Assembly (NCBI GenBank): GCA_001803565.1
Contig: MHDQ01000014.1
Location: forward strand, 1-16,124
From: Nitrospinae bacterium RIFCSPLOWO2_12_FULL_45_22
GTDB lineage: Bacteria; 2-12-FULL-45-22
DNA length: 16,124 nt
Direction: 5' to 3'
Shown: piece by piece, positions 1 to 7,105 of the stretch
How the letters are laid out: each line of letters begins with the position of its first letter
Numbering within the stretch: position 1 is the first letter of the stretch
Notes under the pieces: model-generated
The model's database searches: none
What the model was told of the DNA's origin: nothing
Seen by the model: only the letters and a program-made list of their open reading frames with translations
Position numbers and translations under genes: made by a program

Positions 1-136
1 CTTTTATCTTTACTAAGGCATCCAGTACCGTAGAACTCTGATCCATAGACAGGCGATATTCCTGAAAAAATGGACTCTCACTTCCCTCCGGATCAAAGCG
101 CCAAACCCGAATTGAAAATTCTTGCTCTCCTTTCAT
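1..136 (-). CDS. sdhB: Succinate dehydrogenase/fumarate reductase iron-sulfur subunit, N-terminal part
   Basis: The reverse strand from an ATG at 136 reads MKGEQEFSIRVWRFDP and continues open for 45 codons to the window edge. The pattern I-R-V-W-R-F-D-P-E, then a phenylalanine-rich turn and an STVLDAL segment, is the start of the plant-type ferredoxin domain of SdhB/FrdB. The cysteine ligands of the three FeS clusters lie beyond the edge. The protein would carry electrons between the flavin of SdhA and the quinone site. An AAAGG lies 5 bases upstream of the ATG, and a stop (TGA) in frame lies just above it, so this start is the only good one. It follows sdhA on the same strand after a 178-base gap that holds a repeat. 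Identification is from the N-terminus only, supported by the neighbour. Confidence 0.8.
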   Translation of the reverse strand, partial: MKGEQEFSIRVWRFDPEGSESPFFQEYRLSMDQSSTVLDALVKIK

Positions 137-233
137 CGAAGCCTTTCACCAAGTACAATTTTCCTAAACCTTCAAGCATCCTTCATTTCTCCTAAAAAGT
201 AGTTAACATTTTTAGGCAATGAAATTATTTTTT

Positions 234-298
234 ACCGCAGAGACGCAGAGAATAACCCTAAACCGGACCACCAATAGTCTTCTCTGCGCCTCTGCGGT
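234..298. repeat. Inverted repeat with 8-base words between sdhA and sdhB
   Basis: The left arm 234-252 (ACCGCAGAGACGCAGAGAA) and the right arm 280-298 are reverse complements at 18 of 19 positions, around a 27-base loop. Each arm is itself two copies of an 8-base word (CGCAGAGA, or CTCTGCGS on the other strand). Related half-copies lie at 7500-7528 and 11674-11706. As RNA it would form a strong hairpin between sdhA and sdhB and could tune the ratio of the two subunits; that is inference. Arms of this type are, to my knowledge, scattered in many environmental bacterial genomes, but I know no family name. Confidence 0.85.
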
Positions 299-314
299 GA
301 ACGCTTGTCTTTCA

Positions 315-1985
315 TCAATATCCCCGCTTTTCTGGCCTGTAGCGCGTAAGGGAGACCCCTTGCAATTCTTGACGTATTCCGTCCCGTGTTTTGTAGGCCA
401 GGATATGTTTCAAGAAATTGGTATCATCCCGCTGAGGATAATCGCTCCGATCATGGGCCCCTCTACTCTCCTTCCGTAGCAAGGCACCCCTGGCAATGGT
501 CTCCGCTAGCTCCAATAAATACCCTAGCTCTATAGCTGCCAAAAAATTGCAATTATAAACTTTTCTTCTATCGTGAATATTAATCGCCTTATACCTTTCC
601 TGTAGTTCCTTTATAGTCTCTAAGGCCGCTTGCATCTCTGGGCCATGGCGAAATACCCCGACCTTCTCGGTCATAGTCTTTCCCAGGGTCTTTTTCAGCT
701 CATAAAGGTTCTCTTTGCCTTCTCGCCCCCATATCTCCTTTGTAGATGCTATCCTGGTCTTTATCAGGCTTGTTGGTAACGACCTATCAGGGGACTGTAA
801 GGCATATTCCCGGGCCTTCAGCCCAGCTCGACGGCCAAAGACAATGGTCTCCATTAAAGAGTTTCCACCCAGGCGATTAGCGCCATGGATACTCACACAT
901 GCGCACTCGCCCGCAGCAAAGAGTCCTGCAATATTAGTCTCTCCCCAGATATTTGTCCTGATGCCACCCATAGAGTAGTGTTGGGCGGGCTGAACGGGCA
1001 TGGGCTCCCGGGAAATATCCACCCCGGCAAATCTCTGTGCTAACTCTTTTACCTGGGGTATCTTCTCCTCGATCTTTTTCGGGCCAAAATGGCTAACATC
1101 CAGATGGACATATTCATCCTGAAATCCCCGGCCTTCCTTTATTTCCAGTTGGATGCAGCGGGACACAATGTCTCTAGGCGCCAACTCCATCTTCCCTGGG
1201 ACATAGCGTTCCATAAAGCGCTCCCCTTGATTATTAAACAGATACCCCCCTTCGCCTCTGACCGCTTCCGAGACCAGGATATTGGTCCCGAAAAGGGTAG
1301 TAGGATGGAACTGGACACATTCCATATCAGATAGGGGTACGCCTTCCCTCAAGGCCAGAGCCATGCCATCACCAGTATTTATCAGGGCATTAGTTGTCCG
1401 GGCATAGGTACGCCCATAGCCACCAGTAGCCAGGATAACACTCTGCGCCTTTATGACTTCTAGCATTCCCCGGGTAAGGTCGTATGCGATTATGCCCAGA
1501 CAAATTCCATCATTAACTAATAAACCAACCACGCTCCATTCGTTATATACCCGTACCGGGCTTTTGAGGAGCTGCTCGTAGAGCAGGTGAAGGAGCTTAT
1601 GTCCGGTCAGGTCAGCGGCATAACAGGCCCGAGGGAAGCTAGCGCCGGCCAGCTCCCGCTGGGCCAGCCGTCCTTCAGAGGTACGGGAGAAATTAACCCC
1701 CATATGTTCCAACTGATAGATGTCCTGGGGGGCTTCCTGGCAGAAAATCTCGATCGCTTCTTGATCGCCTAAATAATCGCCTCCCTTAATAGTATCATAA
1801 ATGTGGGATTCAATGGAGTCTTCAGGGTTCAGTACTGCATTAATTCCCCCCTGGGCAGCGCCAGAGTGGGAGCGCGTGGGATAAACTCTGGTTATTATTG
1901 CTACATCGGCTTGCCTGGTAGCCTCAACAGCAGCCCGCATGCCCGCTAGCCCCGCACCTATCACGACCACATCATGATAAAGCAT
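315..1985 (-). CDS. sdhA: Succinate dehydrogenase/fumarate reductase flavoprotein subunit
   Basis: A 556-residue FAD protein that interconverts succinate and fumarate. The N-terminus has the dinucleotide motif [10 protein letters not shown] (residues 7-16). The [10 protein letters not shown] segment carries His40, the expected site of covalent 8-alpha-histidyl FAD. Active-site motifs are all present: QFHPTTL (His227), APRDIVSR (Arg271), QHYSMGG (His336) and [10 protein letters not shown] (Arg371). The C-terminal domain has the typical [20 protein letters not shown] lies just before the ATG (about 1992-1996), with suitable spacing. sdhB follows; no cytochrome b anchor gene is seen upstream, where 1.1 kb is non-coding, so the anchor must lie beyond sdhB or elsewhere. 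The sequence cannot tell whether the enzyme works as dehydrogenase or fumarate reductase in vivo. Slightly shorter than mitochondrial-type SdhA; no key residue is missing. Confidence 0.95.
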   Translation of the reverse strand: MLYHDVVVIGAGLAGMRAAVEATRQADVAIITRVYPTRSHSGAAQGGINAVLNPEDSIESHIYDTIKGGDYLGDQEAIEIFCQEAPQDIYQLEHMGVNFSRTSEGRLAQRELAGASFPRACYAADLTGHKLLHLLYEQLLKSPVRVYNEWSVVGLLVNDGICLGIIAYDLTRGMLEVIKAQSVILATGGYGRTYARTTNALINTGDGMALALREGVPLSDMECVQFHPTTLFGTNILVSEAVRGEGGYLFNNQGERFMERYVPGKMELAPRDIVSRCIQLEIKEGRGFQDEYVHLDVSHFGPKKIEEKIPQVKELAQRFAGVDISREPMPVQPAQHYSMGGIRTNIWGETNIAGLFAAGECACVSIHGANRLGGNSLMETIVFGRRAGLKAREYALQSPDRSLPTSLIKTRIASTKEIWGREGKENLYELKKTLGKTMTEKVGVFRHGPEMQAALETIKELQERYKAINIHDRRKVYNCNFLAAIELGYLLELAETIARGALLRKESRGAHDRSDYPQRDDTNFLKHILAYKTRDGIRQELQGVSLTRYRPEKRGY

Positions 1986-2002
1986 AATCCACTCCTATTT
2001 AC

Positions 2003-2136
2003 CTTAACATTGTCACATACTACGAAACTATTTGATAATGCTACCTTAAATTGTGGCACAAATATTATTCGTGCTTTTTAATGAACGGATAAATCCATGC
2101 CTACAAAAAAGGAATTTTAAATGTGACAATGTTGAG
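2003..2136. repeat. 134-bp inverted-repeat unit upstream of sdhA, with a third arm copy at 2171
   Basis: CTTAACATTGTCACAT at 2003-2018 is matched at 15 of 16 positions by the reverse complement of ATGTGACAATGTTGAG at 2121-2136. The core ATGTGACAA appears again at 2171-2179, preceded by the same run of Ts and As as the 2121 copy. The interior is AT-rich and shows no coding sense. The left arm lies only 18 bases above the sdhA start codon, so the arms could be either ends of a small defunct element or paired operator sites (the TGTGA core is the half-site of CRP/FNR-family regulators). I cannot decide between these. Confidence 0.6.
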
Positions 2137-2180
2137 TTAGATAATATACCTCAATTTCATAATTTTTTAAATGTGACAAA

Positions 2181-2320
2181 GTCAAGCTAACAGGGCCACG
2201 TCGAAGTCATCTTAGAAGTCGATTGGGTAACTCAAGGCTTTAGCCTTGACAGATCAACCCTGAAGGGTTGAGTTACAGGGGCTGCTCAGGATCACTTTGA
2301 CGTTACCGTGGTCAAGCTAA
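2181..2320. mobile_element. MITE-like element: 120 bp with imperfect terminal inverted repeats and 10-bp flanking direct repeat
   Basis: GTCAAGCTAA occurs at 2181-2190 and again at 2311-2320. The 120 bases between them (2191-2310) start and end with 21-base imperfect inverted repeats matching at about 16 of 21 positions (2191-2211 against 2290-2310; the best block is ACGTCGAAGTCATC against GATCACTTTGACGT). Terminal inverted repeats that end exactly at a direct repeat are the layout of a non-autonomous transposon with target-site duplication. The element has no ORF and its centre folds into a three-way junction (next entry). Some IS families make duplications of 9-13 bp, but I cannot assign this one. 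Confidence 0.55.
2227..2276. other. Perfect three-way-junction fold in the centre of the MITE-like element
   Basis: The closing stem GTAACT (2227-2232) pairs with AGTTAC (2271-2276). Directly inside it is a hairpin CAAGGC-TTTA-GCCTTG (2233-2248), then a 6-base linker ACAGAT, then a hairpin CAACCC-TGAA-GGGTTG (2255-2270). All three helices are free of mismatches and abut without spare bases except the linker. It resembles a clipped cloverleaf but has no tRNA features. It may fold as single-stranded DNA or as RNA. Confidence 0.65.
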
Positions 2321-2338
2321 ATTACGGTCTTCTAATTA

Positions 2339-2393
2339 GTGCCCATCCAGAAATGAAATTGGGGCACTAGGTAGTTTCCAATCCAGAAATGAA
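2339..2393. repeat. Direct repeat ATCCAGAAATGAA with short inverted flank
   Basis: The 13-base word ATCCAGAAATGAA is present at 2345-2357 and 2381-2393, 36 bases apart, each preceded by a C/A-rich stretch. GTGCCC (2339-2344) and GGGCAC (2362-2367) bracket the first copy as a short inverted repeat. The arrangement looks like the end region of an insertion sequence whose transposase has been lost. This is inference; no coding remnant was recognised nearby apart from the small ORF at 2643. Confidence 0.45.
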
Positions 2394-2642
2394 GAATTTT
2401 CCGCAAGGTTAAGGAAATCAATGGATTATGCGGAGGCGTACTTTAGTAGGTCGCACAAATAATCCCGCAGATTGAAGCAGATATTGTGGAAAAGAGCCAT
2501 TTATGGATGGAAACTAATTATGACTTTACCGGAAGTCACTATTCTTAAATGCCCAGGCTTATCACGTCGCCCTCCAAAGACCTGAATACTGTGGTGCCGC
2601 TCCCAGGAAATGATACCTGTTAGAAAAAGGAGGGAGAAAAAG

Positions 2643-2717
2643 ATGCCAAAACCAGGTGATAAGCCTGTAGTGAGCGTAGCGAATCTATCTGTAGAAGAAC
2701 ATGGAAAAAATAGTTGA
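2643..2717 (+). CDS. Possible 24-residue ORF with a strong ribosome binding site
   Basis: The reading frame from ATG 2643 gives MPKPGDKPVVSVANLSVEEH and four more residues before TGA at 2715-2717. AAGGAGGG at 2628-2634 lies 8 bases before the ATG, one of the best Shine-Dalgarno sites in the window. The peptide is hydrophilic, with no membrane segment or cysteine. I do not recognise it. It could be a true small protein or, more likely given the repeat-rich surroundings, the surviving N-terminus of a decayed transposase. There is no gene downstream in the same frame. Confidence 0.3.
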   Translation: MPKPGDKPVVSVANLSVEEHGKNS

Positions 2718-2801
2718 CCTTTTGTAGTATTTTGTTTTAATATTTATACCGGTTTAAAAAGCGATTTCCTATTAACCAACCGATGACTCGGATATTACCG
2801 T

Positions 2802-2891
2802 TGCTGTTAGCAGTTTTTTGCACGCAACTCATTCAAGGAGGAAGGCTTAAAGCCGCGTGCAGACCCGGGATAAACCGATATATTCGCGGTT
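2802..2891 (+). other. Candidate structured RNA/DNA segment in the long intergenic region
   Basis: Several helices follow each other. TGCT-GTT-AGCA (2802-2812) is followed by six Ts (2814-2819), a weak terminator-like hairpin. TGCACGC (2819-2825) pairs with GCGTGCA (2855-2861) and encloses GGCTTAAAGCC (2844-2854). AACCG (2873-2877) pairs with CGGTT (2887-2891). The layout recalls a riboswitch or small RNA, but I could not match it to a known class. It lies about 210 bases before the histidine kinase gene and on the right strand to be a leader, if transcription starts that far upstream. Confidence 0.25.
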
Positions 2892-2947
2892 GAGCTAGAT
2901 TAGCGATTCTGGACTCTAAAGGTCTAAGGGCAGGTGAGGGAATGAAT

Positions 2948-3005
2948 AAAGGGCACCGAAACCGCTTTGTGAAACGTTCGTAAATGGCGGTGTCTGGTAC
3001 CCTTT
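2948..3005. repeat. Foldback repeat ending in GGTGTCTGGTACCCTTT
   Basis: AAAGGGCACCGAAACCGC (2948-2965) is nearly the reverse complement of GCGGTGTCTGGTACCCTTT (2987-3005), with one base of offset and a few mismatches; the 21-base loop contains GAAACGTTCG. Palindromes around GGTGTCTGGTACC are, from general experience, dispersed repeats in many bacterial genomes. A TATACT at 3015-3020 could be the -10 box of the kinase gene, which would place this repeat over its -35 region, but no convincing -35 is visible. Confidence 0.6.
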
Positions 3006-3091
3006 AAATTAGTTTATACTTAGAGAAAACATATAAAACGAAGATTCTATAAAGAACAAGATAGCACTTCTACTTCCAAGAATCTGCGGCT

Positions 3092-3100
3092 GGAGGTGAT
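3092..3100 (+). promoter_or_regulatory. Shine-Dalgarno site that sets the kinase start at 3105
   Basis: GGAGGTGAT is a complete anti-16S match. It sits 4 bases before the ATG at 3105 (8 bases from GGAGG to the start) and overlaps the GTG at 3096. The longer frame starting at that GTG would therefore begin inside the ribosome binding site and can be dismissed. Confidence 0.85.
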
Positions 3101-3104
3101 AAGG

Positions 3105-6100
3105 ATGGCAGGCGATAATAGGAAATCTGGAATTGATATTAGAGGCGATGTCCCCGGGGGTACGCACTTCTGCCAGTTCTATGAAACACCTAAAGACTTG
3201 ACTGACATACTGGTTCCTTACTTCAAGGCTGGTCTGGAGGGTAACGAGTTCTGCATGTGGGTCACTGCCGAGCCGCTGGTGGAAGAGCACGCCAGAGAAG
3301 CGATGAGAAAAGCCATGCCTGATTTTGACCGCTATTTAGAGAAGGGACAGATAGAGATTGTTCCCCACGACCAGTGGTACCTCAAAGGCGGCGTTTTTGA
3401 CCTGCAAAAGGTGCTTAACGGCTGGATTGACAAGCTTGACCATGCCCTGAAACAGGGCTACGACGGCCTCAGAGTGACCGGCAATACCGCCTGGCTGGAG
3501 AAGAACGATTGGAAGAGCTTCACTGAATATGAGGAAAAGCTAAACAGTGTCATCGCTAGTTATCGCATGATAACCATCTGCACTTATTCCCTTGACCGCT
3601 GCGGTGCTGCAGAAATCATCGATGTGGTCAGCAACCACCAGTTTGCCCTCATCAGACGGCAGGATCAATGGCAACTGATGGAAAGCACCGAGCACAATCA
3701 GGCGGAGGAAGCACTGCGTAGAACTAAGGAGAACTTCCGCCGTTCCCTGGATGATTCCCCGCTGGGGATTCGTATTGTCACTGCCGACGGAGAACTTCTT
3801 TATGCCAATAAGGCTATCCTGGATATTTACGGCTATAGCAGCATCGAGGAACTCAAAACCGCACCTGTGAAAGAGCGTTATACTCCTGAAAGCTACGCCG
3901 AACACCAGTTGAGAAAAGAGAAGAGACGGCGGGGCGAGTATGTTCCATCCGATTATGAAATAAGCATTGTGCGCAATAATGGCGAAATCCACCACCTTGA
4001 GGTCTTCCGCAAGGAAGTGCTGTGGAACGGAGAGACACAGTTTCAGGTGCTCTATCATGACATCACAGAACGCAAGCAGACAGAGCAGAAATTACGAGAA
4101 TCAGAAGAGAAATACCGCTCTCTTTTTGAGAACATGCTCAATGGTTTTGCTTACTGTAAGATGCTGGTTGATGAGGAGAATAAGCCAGTAGATTTTATCT
4201 ATTTGGACGTCAACGATGCTTTTGAAAAACTAACTGGATTGAGAAAAGAGGATGTTATTGGCAAAAGAGTCACCGAAGCTATACCGAGCATTAAAGATTT
4301 AAACTCTGAAATAATCCCTATCTACGGGGAAGTTGCTTCCACTGGTAAACCCACTGCTTTTGAGGTATTTTTTAAACCCCTGGATATATGGTTGACTATC
4401 TTCGTATACAGCCCGCGGAAAGACTATTTTGTGGTTGTCTTTGATAACATCACCGAGCGCAAGCGACTTGAGGGAGAACGCGAAAGGAAAGAGCGAGAAT
4501 ACCAGACGATTATCCAGACGGCCATGGATGGCTTCTGGCTCGTGGATATGCAGGGGCGGTTATTAGACGTGAATGACGCCTACTGTCAACTCGTAGGTTA
4601 CAGCCGCGATGAATTACTAGAGATAAGAATTCTTGACATCGAGGCGATTGAGAAACCCGAAGAAACGGTAGCGCACGTCACCAAGATAAGTAAGGTTGGC
4701 GGAGACCGCTTTGAAACCCGCCACAGGTGTAAAGATGGCAGAATTGTTGATGTTGAGGTCAGTGGTAACTATCTTGAGATTGGTGGCGAGAGGATGTTTG
4801 TATTTATACACGACATCACCGAGCGCAAGCAGAAAGAAAAAGTGCGTGAATTTACCCGGAGACTGCTGGAGATTTCCAACCTTGGCCGACAGCTTAGTCC
4901 TACCCTCAAGGAATTCGTACGGGTAATACGAGACTATGCTGGCTGTGATGCCGTGGGCATTCGTGTCCTGGACAGTGAAGGTAACATTCCTTATCAGGCC
5001 TACGAGGGCTTCAGCCGTGAATTCTACGAATCGGAGAGCCCTCTTTCCATAAAGTCGGACCACTGCATGTGCATCAATGTTATCAAGGGGGACACTGACC
5101 CCTGCCTGCCATATTACACCGAAGACGGCTCGTTCTACATGAACGGTACTACGGCCTTTCTAGCTACAGTCTCAGAAGAAGAAAAGGGTTCCACGAGGAA
5201 TGTATGTAACGAGCATGGCTATGAATCCGTGGCGCTGGTGCCGATCCGGCTGGGAGATAAAATACTGGGGCTGATTCATATAGCTGATAAAAGGACGGAT
5301 ATGGTGCCTCTTGATCTGGTCAACGCGCTGGAAGACGTGGCTCCTCAGATTGGTCTGTCTATCCGGCGGCTGTGGACAGAGCATGAACTGGCCGAGGAAA
5401 AAGAACGCCTTGATGTGACCATGCGCAGCACCGGAGACGGCATAATCGCCACCGATTTGGCAGGAAAAGTGGTGCTGCTCAGCAGAGTCGCGGAGGCACT
5501 AACCGGGTGGACGCAAAAGGAAGCGCTGGGTCGGTCTATCAGGGAGGTCTTCTATATAATCGATGAAAGAAACCGCCAGCCGATTCCCGATCCTATCGAA
5601 AACGTGGTCAAGACGGGTAGAGTTATCGGTCTGGTTAACCATGCACTGCTGATATCGAGAGACGGCACGGAGAGGGTGATTGCCGACAGTGGCGCCCCCA
5701 TTCATGACGAACTGGGCAGGATGCTCGGCGTGGTGCTGGTCTTCCGCGATATTACCGAATTACGGAGACTGCAGGAGGAGCAGTTAAAGGTTGCCAAGCT
5801 GGAATCAATAGGCATCCTGGCCGGCGGCATTGCCCACGATTTCAATAACTTTCTCACCGCAATTATGGGTAATATCGGACTGGCCAAGAGGTACGTGGAG
5901 CCCCAGGGCAAGGCTTTCGAAAGGCTGGACGAAGCGGAAAAAGCATCGGTAAGAGCCAAGGATTTAACCCAGCAACTATTGACCTTCTCCAAAGGCGGGG
6001 CACCGATTAAAAAAACTGGTGCCATCTCCAAACTGATCAAGGAAACAGCCGTCTTCGCCCTGAGTGGTTCGAATGTGAAGCTTGAGTTATCCCTGCCGGA

Positions 6101-6911
6101 AGACCTGTGGGCGGTAGAGGTTGACGAGGGGCAGATGAGCCAGGTCCTCCAGAATATAGTTATCAATGCCGATGAAGCCATGCCCGTCGGAGGAACACTG
6201 AATATCAGGGCCAGGAACACGGCAATCCAGAGAATGGGAGCCCTGCCACTGCCCAAAGACAACTACGTGCAGATAGACCTAAAAGATGAAGGGATTGGCA
6301 TGTCCAAAGCGCAGCTCGAAAGGCTGTTCGAGCCATATTATACCACCAAACAGAAAGGCAGCGGCCTGGGCTTAGCCACAGCCTATTCTATTATCAACAA
6401 TCACGGTGGCTATATCACTGCCGAGTCCACTCAGAACGTGGGCACAACCTTCCATATCTATCTTCCAGCTTCCCGCAAACCGGCACCGGTACAAAAGAAA
6501 CCGGCGCAAGAAAAACCTATACGCGGTAAAGGCAGGATTCTGGTGATGGATGATGAAGAGATTATCCGGTTGCTTCTCAGCGGGATACTGACCGGTGCTG
6601 GATATGAGGTCGATCTCACCAAAGATGGTGCCGAAGCAGTTGAACTGTACCGGAAAGTCAGGGAGTCGGGACAGCCGTTTGATGCCGTTATTCTGGACCT
6701 GACCGTGCCCGGGGGGATGGGAGGTGCGGAAACCGTTAAAAAGCTGCTCGAAATAGACCCCGAAGCTAAGGTGATTGTTTCCAGCGGTTATGCCACCGAC
6801 CCCATCATGTCTGAATACAAGAAATATGGCTTCAGCGCTGTTGTCGCCAAGCCATATAACGTTGGCCAGATGGAAAAGACGTTGCATGACGTTTTGGCAG
6901 GTAAGAAATAG
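3105..6911 (+). CDS. MEDS/PAS/GAF hybrid sensor histidine kinase with C-terminal receiver
   Basis: A soluble 1268-residue sensor with no membrane segment. Domains in order (approximate): MEDS (DcmR-type sensory, 19-185; opens GTHFCQFYE); PAS (205-325); PAS (332-450); PAS (466-575); GAF (580-755) with Cys654, Cys656, Cys667 and Cys701; PAS (768-885); HisKA (895-965) with phospho-acceptor His911 in GGIAHDFNN; HATPase (1005-1125) with Asn1021 in the N box and DEGIGMS and GSGLGLA motifs; receiver (1144-1265) with Asp1198 in ILDLTVPGG and the AKPYN lysine. Three PAS domains end in DITERK/NITERK, typical of tandem PAS duplication. It probably autophosphorylates His911 and passes phosphate to its own receiver and then to a separate partner. 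MEDS was named from a dichloromethane regulator, but the ligand here is unknown. It lies alone on the plus strand, flanked by mobile-element debris, with only a broken response regulator downstream. Confidence 0.93.
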   Translation: MAGDNRKSGIDIRGDVPGGTHFCQFYETPKDLTDILVPYFKAGLEGNEFCMWVTAEPLVEEHAREAMRKAMPDFDRYLEKGQIEIVPHDQWYLKGGVFDLQKVLNGWIDKLDHALKQGYDGLRVTGNTAWLEKNDWKSFTEYEEKLNSVIASYRMITICTYSLDRCGAAEIIDVVSNHQFALIRRQDQWQLMESTEHNQAEEALRRTKENFRRSLDDSPLGIRIVTADGELLYANKAILDIYGYSSIEELKTAPVKERYTPESYAEHQLRKEKRRRGEYVPSDYEISIVRNNGEIHHLEVFRKEVLWNGETQFQVLYHDITERKQTEQKLRESEEKYRSLFENMLNGFAYCKMLVDEENKPVDFIYLDVNDAFEKLTGLRKEDVIGKRVTEAIPSIKDLNSEIIPIYGEVASTGKPTAFEVFFKPLDIWLTIFVYSPRKDYFVVVFDNITERKRLEGERERKEREYQTIIQTAMDGFWLVDMQGRLLDVNDAYCQLVGYSRDELLEIRILDIEAIEKPEETVAHVTKISKVGGDRFETRHRCKDGRIVDVEVSGNYLEIGGERMFVFIHDITERKQKEKVREFTRRLLEISNLGRQLSPTLKEFVRVIRDYAGCDAVGIRVLDSEGNIPYQAYEGFSREFYESESPLSIKSDHCMCINVIKGDTDPCLPYYTEDGSFYMNGTTAFLATVSEEEKGSTRNVCNEHGYESVALVPIRLGDKILGLIHIADKRTDMVPLDLVNALEDVAPQIGLSIRRLWTEHELAEEKERLDVTMRSTGDGIIATDLAGKVVLLSRVAEALTGWTQKEALGRSIREVFYIIDERNRQPIPDPIENVVKTGRVIGLVNHALLISRDGTERVIADSGAPIHDELGRMLGVVLVFRDITELRRLQEEQLKVAKLESIGILAGGIAHDFNNFLTAIMGNIGLAKRYVEPQGKAFERLDEAEKASVRAKDLTQQLLTFSKGGAPIKKTGAISKLIKETAVFALSGSNVKLELSLPEDLWAVEVDEGQMSQVLQNIVINADEAMPVGGTLNIRARNTAIQRMGALPLPKDNYVQIDLKDEGIGMSKAQLERLFEPYYTTKQKGSGLGLATAYSIINNHGGYITAESTQNVGTTFHIYLPASRKPAPVQKKPAQEKPIRGKGRILVMDDEEIIRLLLSGILTGAGYEVDLTKDGAEAVELYRKVRESGQPFDAVILDLTVPGGMGGAETVKKLLEIDPEAKVIVSSGYATDPIMSEYKKYGFSAVVAKPYNVGQMEKTLHDVLAGKK

Positions 6912-6937
6912 GCGAGGGGATCAGAAGGAAATCAGAG

Positions 6938-7057
6938 ATGAAAAGGGAAACGCTAGCGAAAAAGGAGCCGGACCTGGCTCTCTTAGATATCAGGATGCCA
7001 GGACTCGATGGCTATCAGGTTCTCGAACGTATTCGGGAGAATTCTAATGTGCCAGTT
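6938..7057 (+). pseudogene. Response-regulator receiver fragment
   Basis: From ATG 6938 the first 40 residues hold the centre of a receiver domain: EPDLALLDIRMPGLDGYQVL, with the phospho-acceptor Asp17, then ERIRENSNVPV. The acidic N-terminal pocket is missing and the homology stops at 7057, exactly where the conserved lysine half should start. The frame stays open to 7228, but the rest belongs to other debris. The motif is of the OmpR-like type and is not a copy of the kinase's own receiver (which reads ILDLTVPGG). It starts 26 bases after the kinase stop, with AAGGA ahead of the ATG. It probably marks the former partner of the kinase, destroyed by deletion and insertion. Confidence 0.7.
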
Positions 7058-7105
7058 CAATGCTACATTTGTTATAAACAGTATATGAAGGATATTTATT
7101 TGAAT

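Noticed and set aside
219-479. 86-codon plus-strand ORF
   Set aside because: It runs through the inverted repeat at 234-298 and the antisense of the sdhA C-terminus; there is no protein motif.
2227-2276. tRNA-like cloverleaf
   Set aside because: It has only three helices in 50 bases, no T-loop or anticodon pattern and no CCA end.
2819-2891. Cyclic-di-GMP (GEMM) riboswitch
   Set aside because: GCACGCA and AAAGCC occur, but the required AGGGCAAACC-type core and the tetraloop receptor pattern are absent.
3096-3104. Earlier GTG start of the histidine kinase
   Set aside because: The GTG is part of the GGAGGTGAT ribosome binding site for the ATG at 3105.
3540-4058. 172-codon minus-strand ORF within the kinase gene
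   Set aside because: It lies opposite clear PAS/MEDS coding sequence and has no recognisable protein motif. The same holds for the antisense frames at 4617-5063, 5702-6262 and 6372-6887.
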